A DNA stretch of 64,000 nucleotides from Prochlorococcus sp. AG-347-J19 (GTDB lineage: Bacteria > Cyanobacteriota > Cyanobacteriia > PCC-6307 > Cyanobiaceae): assembly GCA_003279015.1 (NCBI GenBank), contig QCBV01000001.1, positions 159,227-223,226 on the forward strand. The letters run 5' to 3'. Below the pieces are notes generated by a model, which did no database searches, was not told the DNA's origin, and worked only from the letters and a program-made list of their open reading frames with translations. Made by a program: the position numbers and the translations under genes. Positions 50,105-61,500 of this stretch are shown here, piece by piece. The first letter of the stretch is position 1. The number at the start of each line of letters is the position of its first letter.

Positions 50105-51881
50105 TGTTTAGCTCATCTGCAAGTTCAATTTCATCCTTTGTATCTGTAAGTACAACTTCATTATTTTCATTAGTTTTATTTGTTAATTTATCTTTAGAAT
50201 TTGCATCAGCTTCAACTTTAATTTGAATCTTTTCTTCTCCAGATTTTGAGATTTTTTTAATTTGTTTTGCTTTTGTTTTTTTATTATCTAAATTTTTTTC
50301 ACTGTCCTTATTACTATCTTTTAAACGCACAAAATTATTGCTGGTGAGATATTCTTTACCTAACTTTATAAGTGGATTAATACCTAATTGACTGAAAACA
50401 ATTTTTTCTTCATTAGTAAGATCAACGGTTAATATATTTTTTTCTTTTGAATTTGATAGGTTCAAATTATCATTGTCATTTTCTTTTTTATTAGAAGAAT
50501 TATCTTTAATTAGGTATTTGGAGTTAAGGAATTCCTTGTCAATTATTTTTTCCTGCTCATTAGTTGATTGTGAAGTGTCTATATCTAAAGATTTTAGACT
50601 GTTTGATTGATTAGATTTATTTTCAACATTTTTAATTTTTAAGTTAGATATTTCGTAATTTAATATATTTTCTACATTTCCTGTACCATGGCATGTAGAA
50701 CATTTTTTACCGAATAATTCATATATGTTTTGACCTTGTCTTTTTCTGGTTAACTCCACTAAGCCTAATTCAGTAAGCTGAGCTATTTGAGGCCTAGAAG
50801 AATCATCTTTTATTGCTGAGGTAAAATGCTCGAGCAACTGAAATTGATCTCTTCTAGATTCCATATCAATAAAATCTACTACAATAACTCCACCAATATT
50901 TCTTAATTTCATTTGTCTTGAAATTTCAACTGCCGCTTCACAATTTGTCCATAAAACGGTTTGTCTTGAATTAGCGGATCTTGTAAATGACCCAGAGTTT
51001 ACATCAATTACTGTTAAAGCTTCAGTTGGTTCTATAATTATATATCCACCTGAAGGAAGATCTACCCTTGGTTGCAGAGCTTTTTGAATTGTTTTCTTGA
51101 TTTCATACTTTTCTAAAATATGTTCGTTTAAATCGTTATCGTGAAATTCAATATCTAAATTTGGTTCGTAATTTATTAAAAAATCTTTTGCCCTTTCAAT
51201 TGAAAATTTACTATCGATAACTATACTTTTAGTTGATGATTTAATATAGTCTCGCAAAATTTTAAGAGAGAAATCATCATCTCTTTTTATTAAATTTGGT
51301 GGATTAGAAGCTTCAGATGCTTGTAATATATTTTCCCATTGTTGAATTAAATTTTCTAAATCATCAATAAGTAGTTCTTCTTTTATTTTTTCAGCCTCTG
51401 TTCTAAATAGTAAACCTGTGCTGGGTGGTTTTATTAGAACTCCAACAGCTTTTAATCTACTTCTTTCTGTCTCTATATTTATTTTTCTGGAAATATTTAC
51501 TCCTTGACCATATGGCTGTAATATCAAGTACTTTCCAGGTATTGAAATACTTCCCGTTAGTCTAGGACCTTTGGATCCTGTGGGTTCCTTCATTACCTGT
51601 ACAAGAACTTTTTGTTTTGGTTCTAACAATTCAGTTATTCCAAATGCTCCCTTTTTGAGTCTTAATGGACCAAGATCTGAAACATGTATGAATCCATTTT
51701 TATCACTTTCACCAATATTGATGAAGGCAGCATCAATGCCAGGGAGAACATTTTCAACTGTTCCTAAAAAAATATCGCCAATTTGATATTGACCTTGTGC
51801 GACGATTAATTCATCAACTCGATCATCTGTGAGTAGTGCTGCTATTCGAGCCTGCTCAGCGATGATAATTTGCTGAGACAT
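50061..51881 (-). CDS. rne: Ribonuclease E/G
   Basis: A 606-residue endoribonuclease. An S1 domain is in the first 120 residues, the catalytic aspartates are in [15 protein letters not shown] and VVDFIDMES, and the zinc-link is CSTCHGTG. After about residue 410 the chain is charged and low in complexity, as in cyanobacterial RNase E, and it ends [13 protein letters not shown]. That end resembles the nonapeptide that binds PNPase in other cyanobacteria. It lacks the long E. coli degradosome scaffold. The end overlaps rnhB. Confidence 0.96.
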   Translation of the reverse strand: MSQQIIIAEQARIAALLTDDRVDELIVAQGQYQIGDIFLGTVENVLPGIDAAFINIGESDKNGFIHVSDLGPLRLKKGAFGITELLEPKQKVLVQVMKEPTGSKGPRLTGSISIPGKYLILQPYGQGVNISRKINIETERSRLKAVGVLIKPPSTGLLFRTEAEKIKEELLIDDLENLIQQWENILQASEASNPPNLIKRDDDFSLKILRDYIKSSTKSIVIDSKFSIERAKDFLINYEPNLDIEFHDNDLNEHILEKYEIKKTIQKALQPRVDLPSGGYIIIEPTEALTVIDVNSGSFTRSANSRQTVLWTNCEAAVEISRQMKLRNIGGVIVVDFIDMESRRDQFQLLEHFTSAIKDDSSRPQIAQLTELGLVELTRKRQGQNIYELFGKKCSTCHGTGNVENILNYEISNLKIKNVENKSNQSNSLKSLDIDTSQSTNEQEKIIDKEFLNSKYLIKDNSSNKKENDNDNLNLSNSKEKNILTVDLTNEEKIVFSQLGINPLIKLGKEYLTSNNFVRLKDSNKDSEKNLDNKKTKAKQIKKISKSGEEKIQIKVEADANSKDKLTNKTNENNEVVLTDTKDEIELADELNNARKKRRRSSASIE

Positions 51882-52181
51882 ATGATTGATTCTGAATGGT
51901 TTGTATTTTGAAAATGATCTAAAGTAAAGAGTTGAGTTTTATCTTTTAAGAAAGCATTTATTTATAGCTAGTATTATGTACTTTTTAAAATTAATAAAGT
52001 TAATAGCAATTAATTGAATTCTGCTATGTATAAAGCTTTAGACGATTTTCAAACTAATTGAAATTGAATTCATAGCTATGATTACCTCTTTATTTAATCA
52101 TAACTACAATAATATTAACATCTAATCTCCACTAAAGCACATAGATCTATTATCCTAATATTGGTTAAAAATTTATTTAAA
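51882..52181. promoter_or_regulatory. Intergenic region between rne and dapL with palindromes
   Basis: These 300 bases contain no gene and must hold promoters for both rne (minus) and dapL (plus). Seen: palindrome TAAAGCTTTA at 52031-52040, palindrome TCATAGCTATGA at 52070-52081, and hairpin TATGATTA / TAATCATA at 52077-52102 with a 10-base loop. TATTAT at 52148-52153 is a likely -10 for dapL. A long leader for rne would fit the autoregulation known for RNase E, but no specific fold was recognised. Confidence 0.5.
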
Positions 52182-53408
52182 GTGGTTCAAGTAAACGAAA
52201 ATTATTTAAAACTCAAAGCAGGTTATTTATTTCCTGAAATTGCTAAAAGGGTAAAAATATATTCTGAATCAAATAAGAGTTCTAACATAATTAAGCTAGG
52301 CATAGGAGACGTGACAGAACCCTTACCTAAAGCATGCCGAGATGCTATGGGAAAAGCTCTGAGTGATATGGGAACAAATGAAGGTTTTAAAGGATATGGA
52401 CCAGAGCAAGGTTATTCTTGGCTCAGAGAAAAAATATCTGAGCATGATTTTATTTTGAAAGGTTGTCAAATTTCGCCGGATGAAATCTTTGTTTCAGATG
52501 GTTCTAAATGCGACAGTAGCAATATTTTAGATATTCTTGGTAAAGATAATTCAATTGCCGTAACAGATCCTGTTTACCCTGTTTATGTAGATAGCAATGT
52601 TATGACAGGAAGAACTGGTGATGCGCAGGTAAATGGTACTTACCAAGGTTTGACTTATCTTGCAATAAACGAAGAAAATAACTTTCTGCCAGAACTACCT
52701 AAAAATAAAGTTGATATTTTATATCTTTGTTTTCCAAATAATCCTACTGGAGCAACTATTACTAAAGAAGAATTGAAAAAGTGGGTTGACTATGCTCTTA
52801 AAAATAAATCTTTAATACTTTTTGACGCAGCTTATGAAGCATTTATTCAAGATAAGAATATTCCTCATTCAATCTATGAGATTGAGGGAGCAAAGGATTG
52901 CGCTATTGAATTCAGATCTTTTTCAAAGAATGCAGGATTCACAGGGGTTAGATGTGCCTTTACAGTAATACCCAAGAATCTCAAAGGTTTCAACTCAACA
53001 CATGAAGAAATAAACTTATGGTCTCTTTGGAATAGACGACAATCTACAAAATTTAATGGTGTAAGCTATATCGTCCAGAGGGGGGCAGAGGCTGTATATT
53101 CTCTTGAAGGAAAGAAAGAGGTGAGGGGTTTAATTGATTTTTATATGGAAAATGCAAAAATTATGAAAACTAAACTTCAGACTGCAGGATATACAGTTTA
53201 TGGTGGCGACAACGCTCCGTATATCTGGATCAAAGTTCCTGATCAAATGACATCGTGGGACTTTTTTGATTTTCTTCTTCAAAAAGTTTGTGTAGTAGGC
53301 ACACCTGGGAGCGGATTTGGATTATCTGGAGAGGGTTATTTTCGTTTGTCAGCATTTAACTCAAGATCAAATGTAATTGATGCAATGGAAAGAATAATTA
53401 ATATATAA
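52182..53408 (+). CDS. dapL: LL-diaminopimelate aminotransferase
   Basis: A 408-residue PLP enzyme giving LL-diaminopimelate in one step from tetrahydrodipicolinate, for lysine and peptidoglycan; this route is typical of cyanobacteria and plants. [23 protein letters not shown] and the PLP-lysine segment [14 protein letters not shown] are intact. The GTG at 52182 ([20 protein letters not shown]) is chosen over a TTG at 52161, because the likely -10 at 52148 would put the transcript start at about 52160. clpS follows after 30 bases. Confidence 0.95.
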   Translation: MVQVNENYLKLKAGYLFPEIAKRVKIYSESNKSSNIIKLGIGDVTEPLPKACRDAMGKALSDMGTNEGFKGYGPEQGYSWLREKISEHDFILKGCQISPDEIFVSDGSKCDSSNILDILGKDNSIAVTDPVYPVYVDSNVMTGRTGDAQVNGTYQGLTYLAINEENNFLPELPKNKVDILYLCFPNNPTGATITKEELKKWVDYALKNKSLILFDAAYEAFIQDKNIPHSIYEIEGAKDCAIEFRSFSKNAGFTGVRCAFTVIPKNLKGFNSTHEEINLWSLWNRRQSTKFNGVSYIVQRGAEAVYSLEGKKEVRGLIDFYMENAKIMKTKLQTAGYTVYGGDNAPYIWIKVPDQMTSWDFFDFLLQKVCVVGTPGSGFGLSGEGYFRLSAFNSRSNVIDAMERIINI

Positions 53409-53438
53409 TTAAACTTACTAATAATATTTAAAAAATTA

Positions 53439-53756
53439 ATGCTATCTATAAGGTTAGAACAAAGTGGAAGTAATAATTCAGCAGTTATTGAAAAGAAACC
53501 CGCTGAGTTAAAAAACAAATCTCCAAAATATAAGGTTTTACTTCATAATGATCCAGTTAATTCTATGGAGTATGTCACTATTTCACTAAGAGAGGTTGTT
53601 CCGCAATTAAGCGAGCAAGATGCCATCGCTATAATGTTAGAAGCACATAATACTGGTGTCGGTTTGGTAATTGTTTGTGATTTAGAACCGGCAGAATTTT
53701 ATTCAGAGTCATTAAAATCTAAAGGGATTTCTAGTTCAATTGAGAAGGAAGATTAA
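53439..53756 (+). CDS. clpS: ATP-dependent Clp protease adaptor ClpS
   Basis: A 105-residue ClpS, which brings N-degron substrates to ClpAP/ClpCP. The core has YKVLLHNDPVNSMEYVTISL and EAHNTGVGLVIVCDLEPAEF; the D-P-V-N and histidine residues of the N-degron pocket are intact. The first 25 residues are a flexible extension. Cyanobacteria may have two ClpS forms; this looks like the canonical one. It converges with the radical SAM gene. Confidence 0.93.
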   Translation: MLSIRLEQSGSNNSAVIEKKPAELKNKSPKYKVLLHNDPVNSMEYVTISLREVVPQLSEQDAIAIMLEAHNTGVGLVIVCDLEPAEFYSESLKSKGISSSIEKED

Positions 53757-53768
53757 TAACGATAAAAT

Positions 53769-55388
53769 TTATTTCGAATGAGCTAATTTTCTCTCTGATA
53801 AGGGACGAACTTTTAAAGATTCTTGTAAGGCGGCTTTTCCATATTCTCTTTCGAGAATGTTAATAACTGTTTTACCAAATTCATCTTCTTTATTATCAAA
53901 AGCTTCTAAACAAACTTGACCAAGTTTTTTTCCTAGGGAGCCTGGATTCCATAAAAGTTTTCTTGCTGTCCAGGGCATCATGCTCATTGGATTATAATTC
54001 GGCTTCAAAATTTTATGATCTAAGGCGTACTTCTCAAGAAGAGTATGCGGTTGCAAACCTATAAAGAATATAGCTGGGTCAACTAAGCCTTTACCAAAAA
54101 TTTTTTCTAATTCTCGATGGTAAGCAATAGTTTGTCTTATGGTGCTTGGCGTTTCATCAAAAACATTAAATGAATAATTGACTGAAACATGATTTTTGAA
54201 ACCTGATTTGACGAGCATTCTGCAATTATTTAATACCGTTTTGAGGTCATATGCTAACCTCATTTTTCTAACAAGTTCTTGAGATCCTGAAGTAATACCT
54301 ATCTCAAAATAACTCATACCTGTATCTACCATAAGCTGTGCCAGCTCAGCATCAATGTTATCCGCTCTTATGTATGCAGCCCAATTAATATCTTCCCAGC
54401 CTTGATCTTTAATAGCTTGCAGAAGGGCTTTAGCATCTTGAATATGCTTTTTGGCTGGAATAAATTGCGCATCTGTAAACCAAAATCCCCTGACTCCAAG
54501 ATCATATAATTGCTGCATTTCTTTGATTACTTCTTTAACAGGATTGACACGAACTTTCTTGCCCTCTACAACCGTATAAACACAGAAACAACAATTATGA
54601 GGACAACCTCTTTTTGTTTGTACTCCTACATAGTAATCTCCGCCTTCTATATACCAATTGAATTCAGGCCATATTGATTTTATGTATTTATAATCGCAGG
54701 CAGTTTTAACAGTACCCAAAGGTTGTTCATGTATTAATTTGTATCGGGGTTTTTGTCCTGCAAGATAACATCTTTCTTCCTCTATCGAATCTCCCTTAAT
54801 AATTTTTTCAATAAGATTTTCTCCCTCTCCTACAGAAATTACAGTTCCTTTTGGAAGTAGATTCCCTAATTGTTCATAGAAAACACTAACAGCTCCACCT
54901 CCTAGAATTGCTTTTACATCTTTGTTGTATTTCTGAGATCTTTTAAGTCCCATTTTGACTAATGAGGTATTTCTATATATTTCTCCATAATGGGATGCAA
55001 TTAATTTTAATCCTCCCCAAGAACCTCTAATTTTTTTAAGGATGTTTTTTGAGTAGAAAACCTCAAAAGAATTTTGTAGTGGATTTCCACTTCTTCCATC
55101 GACAGGTGCATAAATTTGTATATCTCTCCATGAAAAAATAATTAGATGGGGCCTAAATTGATCAATTTTTCTGCATAAATATTTGGAAACTTTATTAGAT
55201 GGAATTATTGCTAGATCAATAAATTGCTGCTCTATGTTTGGAAAACATTTATGAATATGATCCGTTAGATAAATTGGCCCTATTGGGAATATTGGATTAC
55301 AAGGAAGTCTTACAGTAAGAATTTTCGCATAGTTCTTTCTGTGGTAATTTTTCTTATTTAATTTTTTTAACTCGAAATTAAAATTCAT
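53769..55388 (-). CDS. B12-binding-domain radical SAM protein
   Basis: A 539-residue protein. Residues 22-200 resemble a cobalamin-binding Rossmann domain, though the DxHxxG base-off motif is not seen. The radical SAM motif is C262-x3-C266-x2-C269 in GCPHNCCFCVY, followed by GVRGFWFTDAQFIPAK and the SAM/substrate core to about residue 450. The overall type is that of BchE-like proteins. I recall cyanobacterial relatives of this size annotated as a photosystem II high-light acclimation radical SAM protein, but cannot confirm that. It is downstream of two glycosyltransferase genes on the same strand. Confidence 0.8.
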   Translation of the reverse strand: MNFNFELKKLNKKNYHRKNYAKILTVRLPCNPIFPIGPIYLTDHIHKCFPNIEQQFIDLAIIPSNKVSKYLCRKIDQFRPHLIIFSWRDIQIYAPVDGRSGNPLQNSFEVFYSKNILKKIRGSWGGLKLIASHYGEIYRNTSLVKMGLKRSQKYNKDVKAILGGGAVSVFYEQLGNLLPKGTVISVGEGENLIEKIIKGDSIEEERCYLAGQKPRYKLIHEQPLGTVKTACDYKYIKSIWPEFNWYIEGGDYYVGVQTKRGCPHNCCFCVYTVVEGKKVRVNPVKEVIKEMQQLYDLGVRGFWFTDAQFIPAKKHIQDAKALLQAIKDQGWEDINWAAYIRADNIDAELAQLMVDTGMSYFEIGITSGSQELVRKMRLAYDLKTVLNNCRMLVKSGFKNHVSVNYSFNVFDETPSTIRQTIAYHRELEKIFGKGLVDPAIFFIGLQPHTLLEKYALDHKILKPNYNPMSMMPWTARKLLWNPGSLGKKLGQVCLEAFDNKEDEFGKTVINILEREYGKAALQESLKVRPLSERKLAHSK

Positions 55389-55494
55389 ACTATGAATTTC
55401 TATTGAATTTATATTTAATAAGAATCTAACTACTTTAGAACTAATTTGGCGAAATTAAAAATCTTTAGAAAATACTTCTGGATATTTTTTAAAT

Positions 55495-56586
55495 TTAGAT
55501 ATCGGAAACCATATAAATCCAACATACTTTTAGAAGTTTTAATCCATCAATCCATCTAGATATATTTGGTACGCCAGATTGCCTAGCATAATATCTAACT
55601 GGATAATTAAGTATTTTTATATTATTGTTTGCCGCTTCAAATATTATTGTGAAGTCTCCAAATGGATCCGACTTTGAATCCCAACTCCCATTTTGTTTCA
55701 TAAGTTTAAAGAATTTTCTTGAAAAAACTTTTGTTCCACAAAGTGAATCTGATACTGGCTTATTTATGAGAATTGATAAAAATATTGCAAAGAGTCTATT
55801 CCCTATATAGTTAGCCCATCTCATTGCATCTTTTTCCATTGGGAAAGTTGTGCGGGCGCAATTAATAAGTATATTTTCATTTTTAGTTGATTCCATAATT
55901 GCTGAAATACTGTCATCAATATCTACAGTGAAGTCACTATCAATTATGGCAAGAGTTTCACCTTTTGAAATATTAAATCCCTCTACAACTGCATTTTTTT
56001 TTCCTTTAGAAGTTTGTTTTAAAAGAGATATCTTAAAAAATTCTGAGAAATCTTCTTTTAACTCTTGCAGGATTTTATATGTGTTATCAATGCTATTGCC
56101 TTCTACCAATATAATTTCTAATTTATTAGGTATTTTTTTAAATTTATTAAGTGCATTTATTAATAGTTGTTTATTTCCAGCTTCATTTCTTGCAGGAATT
56201 ACGATAGATATTAAATTATTTGAAATGTTCTCATTATATTTATAAAAAAATATTTCTAGTTCGTATGCAAGTTGTTTTATTATTGGAACTTTGCGAAAAA
56301 TATTTTTTAAAGATTTTGGAATTAGTTTGGTTGGTAAAGGTGTTAATTTTTTTGCTTTCCATCTAATAGATCTATAATTATAAATTTCTGCAAGAGATTC
56401 AATATCGCATAGAGTTATTCTTGCTTTGCTAGTGGTTTCTCTAAAAACTCTTGAATCTAATCTTAGCCATCTAGTTATTGGCTCCCAAGTATTACCTCTA
56501 ACTGTAATTGAAATAAACTCGTTATTATCTCTGAATAATTGATGAAGTTGATTATTCGTTAAATTCCAAGTATTAACAGATTTCAT
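55495..56586 (-). CDS. Family 2 glycosyltransferase with a vestigial methyltransferase-like N-terminus
   Basis: A 363-residue protein. The GT-A domain starts near residue 125 with SIVIPARNEAGNKQLLI, then LVEGNSIDNTYKIL and the metal-binding DSD in TLAIIDSDFTVD. The first 115 residues resemble the second half of the methyltransferase domain found in longer bifunctional proteins (ITVRGNTWEPITRWLRL), but the SAM-binding half is missing and there is no room for it upstream. No membrane helix is obvious. It follows the GT-C gene by 45 bases and probably works on an envelope glycan or lipid. The sugar is unknown. Confidence 0.78.
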   Translation of the reverse strand: MKSVNTWNLTNNQLHQLFRDNNEFISITVRGNTWEPITRWLRLDSRVFRETTSKARITLCDIESLAEIYNYRSIRWKAKKLTPLPTKLIPKSLKNIFRKVPIIKQLAYELEIFFYKYNENISNNLISIVIPARNEAGNKQLLINALNKFKKIPNKLEIILVEGNSIDNTYKILQELKEDFSEFFKISLLKQTSKGKKNAVVEGFNISKGETLAIIDSDFTVDIDDSISAIMESTKNENILINCARTTFPMEKDAMRWANYIGNRLFAIFLSILINKPVSDSLCGTKVFSRKFFKLMKQNGSWDSKSDPFGDFTIIFEAANNNIKILNYPVRYYARQSGVPNISRWIDGLKLLKVCWIYMVSDI

Positions 56587-56631
56587 TAACTTATAAAGTT
56601 TGATAAAGCCACTTTAGTATATAAGGATGGT

Positions 56632-58185
56632 TTACTTTTTTATTATTAATTTCCATGGATTTAAAATATCGTTTTCATAAATAACTTGATAGGCATAATT
56701 ATTGTTTTTTATTTCCTTAATTTCAGTTGTCCATGCTAATTCTGATTTGTTTAAATCATCGATACTCTCTAAACCTTCACCTAGTATTGGAGTTAATAAA
56801 GAAATTCTTATGATTTTTGATTGAGAACTAGAATTTTTTATTCCACTTTTATCTACTTTTATTTCTTGATTTTTTACGATATCAAGAGATGATACGTATT
56901 CCATTTGTTCTCTTAGTTCTCGAGATCTATCGGTAAATAATCCTGATTGCAAAAGAAGGGAAGTCAATAGGTAAGGCCCGATAATGACCGTTATTAATAT
57001 GTCTTGGAATGAGCTTTTATATTTTATGAATGACCAAGATAGCCCAAAAAATAATAATCCAATAATAAGAAATGTATTTTCCTTAGAATTAAAGTTGCTT
57101 ATATTTTTAAAGAAAACAAAATATGTGATGATGAGAGAAACTAAAAATAATGGAACAATTTTTGAAGTGATAAATATAATAATTCTTTTAAATCTTTTAG
57201 AGCTAAATAGATATCTTATTCCTACATAAGTATTTAGTGAAAGAATACATGAGATTTGTAGAGTATAGTAGGGAGTTTTCGTAGAAAAAATACTCAGAAT
57301 TCCTATCAAAATTAAAGGGAAAAAGAATAGTATATACTTCTTCTCTTTACTTTCATAAAAATTGTAAATTGTGCCAATGATGGCAAAAATACTCCATGGT
57401 AGATATGTTGCTGGAATATTCCAGAAATAATAGTAGAAAGGATTTGTAAAAGTATTTTTATTAGAGAGTATGGTAAATTTTTCTACTAAGTAAAAAATAA
57501 TATTTTTCTCTAAAAAGGCGTTAATAGATAATGTCCAACATAAAAATGGAATAAATCCAATAGTTAGTCCAAGCCAAAAAAATTTACTGAATAAAAGATT
57601 ATGTTTTTTATATAAATATGGTGAAAGCGATAATAAAGGTACAATTACCAAGAAGGTTTTCAGCATAAACGATAAACCGATCCAAATACCAAAAAGAAGA
57701 ATATAAAATTTATTATCTTTACTTTTTATTTTGACTAAAGAGAATACTCCAATAGTAACTAAACAGGAATAAATGATGTCTTGAGTGGCTAAGTGTGAGT
57801 AGTCAAACCAAAGATACGTAGTAGCAAGTATTAGTGGAGATATAATTGCATATTTTTTATTAAATAATTCTTCATGGAATTTGTAAGTTATGAATAGCAT
57901 CAAAATTGCAGCGGTTGTTGTGGGTAGATATGCGGTAAACATATTTCTTCCAAATATTTCTTGTGATTTTGCAATTAAAAACTGTAATCCTATTGTTCTA
58001 TCTAAAATATATTCATCCCACCAAAGAGGAATTATCCAGTTCCCTTTATCTAATATCCATCTAGCTTGCAGGGCATAAAATCCCTCATCAAAAGCAATGT
58101 AACTTCTTTTGCCAATAGAAAATATGAGAGGAATAAAAATTAATAGTTTATAAAGACTCTTAAATTTAAAAATTCTATCTATCAT
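56632..58185 (-). CDS. GT-C family membrane glycosyltransferase (ArnT/PMT-like)
   Basis: A 517-residue protein with about eleven membrane segments. After the first helix comes FDEGFYALQARWILD, with the acidic pair expected in the first outside loop of ArnT-like enzymes, then LWWDEYILDRTIGLQF. The last 90 residues are soluble. Such enzymes transfer a sugar from a polyprenyl-phosphate donor to lipid A, a glycan or a protein outside the membrane. The donor could be made by a DPM-like enzyme such as that at 30669. The acceptor is unknown. tRNA-Thr lies upstream. Confidence 0.82.
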   Translation of the reverse strand: MIDRIFKFKSLYKLLIFIPLIFSIGKRSYIAFDEGFYALQARWILDKGNWIIPLWWDEYILDRTIGLQFLIAKSQEIFGRNMFTAYLPTTTAAILMLFITYKFHEELFNKKYAIISPLILATTYLWFDYSHLATQDIIYSCLVTIGVFSLVKIKSKDNKFYILLFGIWIGLSFMLKTFLVIVPLLSLSPYLYKKHNLLFSKFFWLGLTIGFIPFLCWTLSINAFLEKNIIFYLVEKFTILSNKNTFTNPFYYYFWNIPATYLPWSIFAIIGTIYNFYESKEKKYILFFFPLILIGILSIFSTKTPYYTLQISCILSLNTYVGIRYLFSSKRFKRIIIFITSKIVPLFLVSLIITYFVFFKNISNFNSKENTFLIIGLLFFGLSWSFIKYKSSFQDILITVIIGPYLLTSLLLQSGLFTDRSRELREQMEYVSSLDIVKNQEIKVDKSGIKNSSSQSKIIRISLLTPILGEGLESIDDLNKSELAWTTEIKEIKNNNYAYQVIYENDILNPWKLIIKK

Positions 58186-58210
58186 TTTTGTTTTTAAATT
58201 GCTTTTGGAA

Positions 58211-58282
58211 TGCCGATAATTGGAATTGAACCAATGACCTACTGTTTACGAAACAGTTGCTCTACCGCTGAGCTATACCGGC
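58211..58282 (-). tRNA. trnT: tRNA-Thr (anticodon CGU)
   Basis: The reverse complement is a 72-nt cloverleaf: acceptor GCCGGTA paired with TATCGGC with one G-U pair, discriminator A, D-arm AGCTCAGCGGTAGAGC, anticodon loop TTCGTAA with anticodon CGT, and T-arm ATTGGTTCAATTCCAAT. It reads ACG codons, which should be rare in this AT-rich DNA. No CCA is encoded. Confidence 0.95.
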
Positions 58283-58337
58283 AAAACTAAAATATTAATA
58301 TTTTTATATAGACTTAACTTAGTAATCGAAAGTATTT

Positions 58338-58574
58338 ATGTCAAAAATAGATCCTGAATTAAAAAAGAAATTATTAAAAGAAACTCAGGCTCCTTTTAAG
58401 GGATTAAGGAGAATACTGTGGATAGCTTTTAGTGGCTCTGCATTTTTGGGACTTTTAATAATGCTTTTCAAAATGGCAAGTGGAACTGAATTACAACAAA
58501 ATAACCTTGTTATACAGTTGGGTGCTTGTGTAATATTTCCTACTTTATTATTCTTTGATAGAAATAAAGATTAA
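58338..58574 (+). CDS. DUF3493 small membrane protein
   Basis: A 78-residue protein with two membrane helices (about residues 26-46 and 58-71). The opening LKKETQAPFKGLRRILWIA-type sequence (LLKETQAPFKGLRRIL) fits DUF3493, a family including plastid LPA3, which helps photosystem II assembly. A role there is inferred only. It is a lone plus-strand gene between tRNA-Thr and infB, and converges on infB with 16 bases between. Confidence 0.8.
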   Translation: MSKIDPELKKKLLKETQAPFKGLRRILWIAFSGSAFLGLLIMLFKMASGTELQQNNLVIQLGACVIFPTLLFFDRNKD

Positions 58575-58590
58575 AAAGTTAGATATTTAA

Positions 58591-61500
58591 TCATTGAGTT
58601 AATGTTCTCTTTTTAGTGACAAATTTAAATGCTTCGATTATGTCTCCTTCAATCCAGGAAGAGAATTTATCGCAGCCAACGCCACATTCAAATCCTGTAT
58701 TAACTTCTTTTACATCATCTTTAGACCTCTTTAGAGAGTCTAAGTTGCCCTCAAAAACTACTTTTTCTGATCTTATAACTCTAAGAGAACAATTCCGTTG
58801 TAGTTTGCCCGTTTGTATGTAACAGCCTGCGATAGATCCTTTGCCAACAGCGAAAGTTGCTCGAACTTCGGCCTTACCTAATGATTCTTCTACAAGATCA
58901 GGTTCAAGAAGACCTTCCATAGCAAGCTGAATATCTTCTAAGAGTTTATAGATTACTTCATATTCTCTAATATCAACATCATTTGCATCAGCCGCTTTCT
59001 TTGCTCCAGATGCCAATGATGTGTTAAATCCGATAATCACTGATCCTGATGCAGCTGCGAGATCTATATCTGTCTCAGTAATTTCTCCAGGTGCAGATAG
59101 TAGAACTCTAACTTGAACTTCATTTTTTGGTAATTGTTCTAGTGATCCTAATATTGCTTCAACACTACCTTGGACATCCGCCTTGAGAATTAAGTTTAAC
59201 TCTTTTAATTCTCCGTCATTTGCTTGAGTTGATAGTGATGATAAGCTAACTCTTCTTGAGGCCATTTGCTGAGCTAATTTTGTGGCTCTAGCGTCTGTAG
59301 CTCTATCACCGACTATAGTTCGAGCAGTTTTTTCATCAGAGTAGACTTCAAATTCATCGCCTGCTGTCGGGACCTCACTGAATCCAAGTGCTTCTACTGG
59401 GAATGATGGTCCTGCTTCTTTGATTCTATTGCCATGTTCATCCACCATCGCCCTAATTTTTCCAAGGACTGAGCCTGCAGCTAAAACATCCCCAGATTTT
59501 AAGGTACCGTTTTGTACTAATAGAGTGGCTACAGGACCTTTAGCTTTATCTAGGTGGGCTTCGATAACAGTTCCTTTGGCAGATCTGTTGGGGTTAGCTT
59601 GTAAATCTTCAACTTCTGAAACTAATAAAATCATTTCGAGTAATTTATCAATATTTTGTTTTTTGATTGCGCTTACTGGAACCATTACAGTATCCCCACC
59701 CCAATCTTCAGCAATCAAATCTTTTTCTGATAGTTCTTGCATGACTTTCTCAGGAGATGCACCTTCTTTATCAATTTTGTTTATTGCAACAACAATAGGT
59801 ACCTTTGCCGCCCTTGCATGACTAATAGCTTCAAGTGTTTGAGGTCTACAACCATCATCTGCTGCTACTACAAGAACTGCTACATCAGTAACTTTTGTAC
59901 CCCTTGCTCGCATTGCAGTAAAGGCTTCATGACCAGGAGTATCAAGAAAAGTTAATTTTTTCTTTTTAGATTCATGTTCAAATTCAACTTGATAAGCTCC
60001 TATATGTTGTGTTATACCTCCTGCTTCTCCCGAAGCCACTCTTGATTCTCTGATCGAGTCTAAAAGACTTGTTTTGCCATGATCTACATGACCCATAACA
60101 GTAATAACGGGGGGCCTTTTTATTAGACTATCTATATCATCCGATTCAATCATATCAACTGTTTTCTCAGCAGCTTCTTGGACATCATCTTGCAAAACAG
60201 GTACTCCAAATTCTTCGGCTACTGTTTCTATAGTGGCTAAGTCAAGAGATTGAGTTACTGTTGCTGTTATTCCTTTAAAGAAAAGAGATTTAATTATTTC
60301 AGAACTTTCAAGACTTAATTTATCTGCTAATTCTTGAACTGTCAGATTATCTTCGGGCACAATTATCATCTCAGGTCTTATTTGTTTGGCTTCTTTAGCT
60401 GCCTTTAATTCCATAGCCCTTCTTTTTTGCCTTTGTCTTGTGGTCTCTTTTTTCTTCTTCTTGAATTGTTTTATAGATTTTTGAGATTTAGGTTCATCAG
60501 ACTTTTCTTTCTTTGGACGCGCTAAACTAGCAGATAAAATAGAAATTTTCTCACCAGAGTAGCCACTTGTTTCTGATGTTAATGAATCATCATTTTCACC
60601 GATAATATGAACTTTCTGTCGTTGTTTTTGAGGATTCTTATTTCTTAATGCTTCTAGTTTTGCACTGTCGTCCCAGTCTTTCCTTCCTGGTTTTTTTGAA
60701 GTATTTGAAAATGCTCTGTGAGGTGGTTTTTTAGAACTTGGGGCAGCATTGGGACGATTATTAGGCGCTTTAACCTTCTGTTTAGGTGACTCATTGGTTT
60801 GTTTTTCGTTATTCTTTACACCTAGGTTTTCTTTCTGGGGCTTATTAGTTTTTTGAAGTTGCAAAAGTTCATTTGGTGATACTGGTTTCCTAATCCCAAA
60901 GGACCTTTGGTTATTAACTTTAGAGCCAGGCTTGTTAAAACCACCTTGTCTAAAATTCTCGCTATTACTATTAGGATTACTGACTCTGTTTGGATTGAAT
61001 GGTCTATTAAATGAGCCAGGTTTGCCTTGAGTTGCTGACTTGTGTTTTAATCCAGGTCTATTCGGACCACCAGGTCTATTGGTATTAAAAGTTCTATTAG
61101 GAGCGCCAGGTCTGTTAGGTTTATTTTGTCTAAGAGAAATGTTTTGCTTATTATTAATATTTTGCTTATTAGGATTTATCTTTGGATCGTCCCTTCTTAT
61201 AGGAGCTCCAACTAGCTCTGGGGTATTTTTTTTGTTACCAAGATTTTTTGGTGTAGGTTTACTTGTATTTTGATCGGATTTATTTAATGTTTGTTTATTG
61301 ACTCCTGGTTTGTAGATAGTATTGATAGATTTATTGGATTTTATATTATTTATTAAATTTTTAGGCTTTTCAATTAGTTGAAAAGGTGGTTTTGACGGAC
61401 CTTTAATAGGAGGATTTGTTTTATTAGGAAAAGTGTTTTTGTTTTGGTTAAAATTTTGTGAAGATTGATTATTTGAATTTTGATTTCTAATGTCCCCTCG

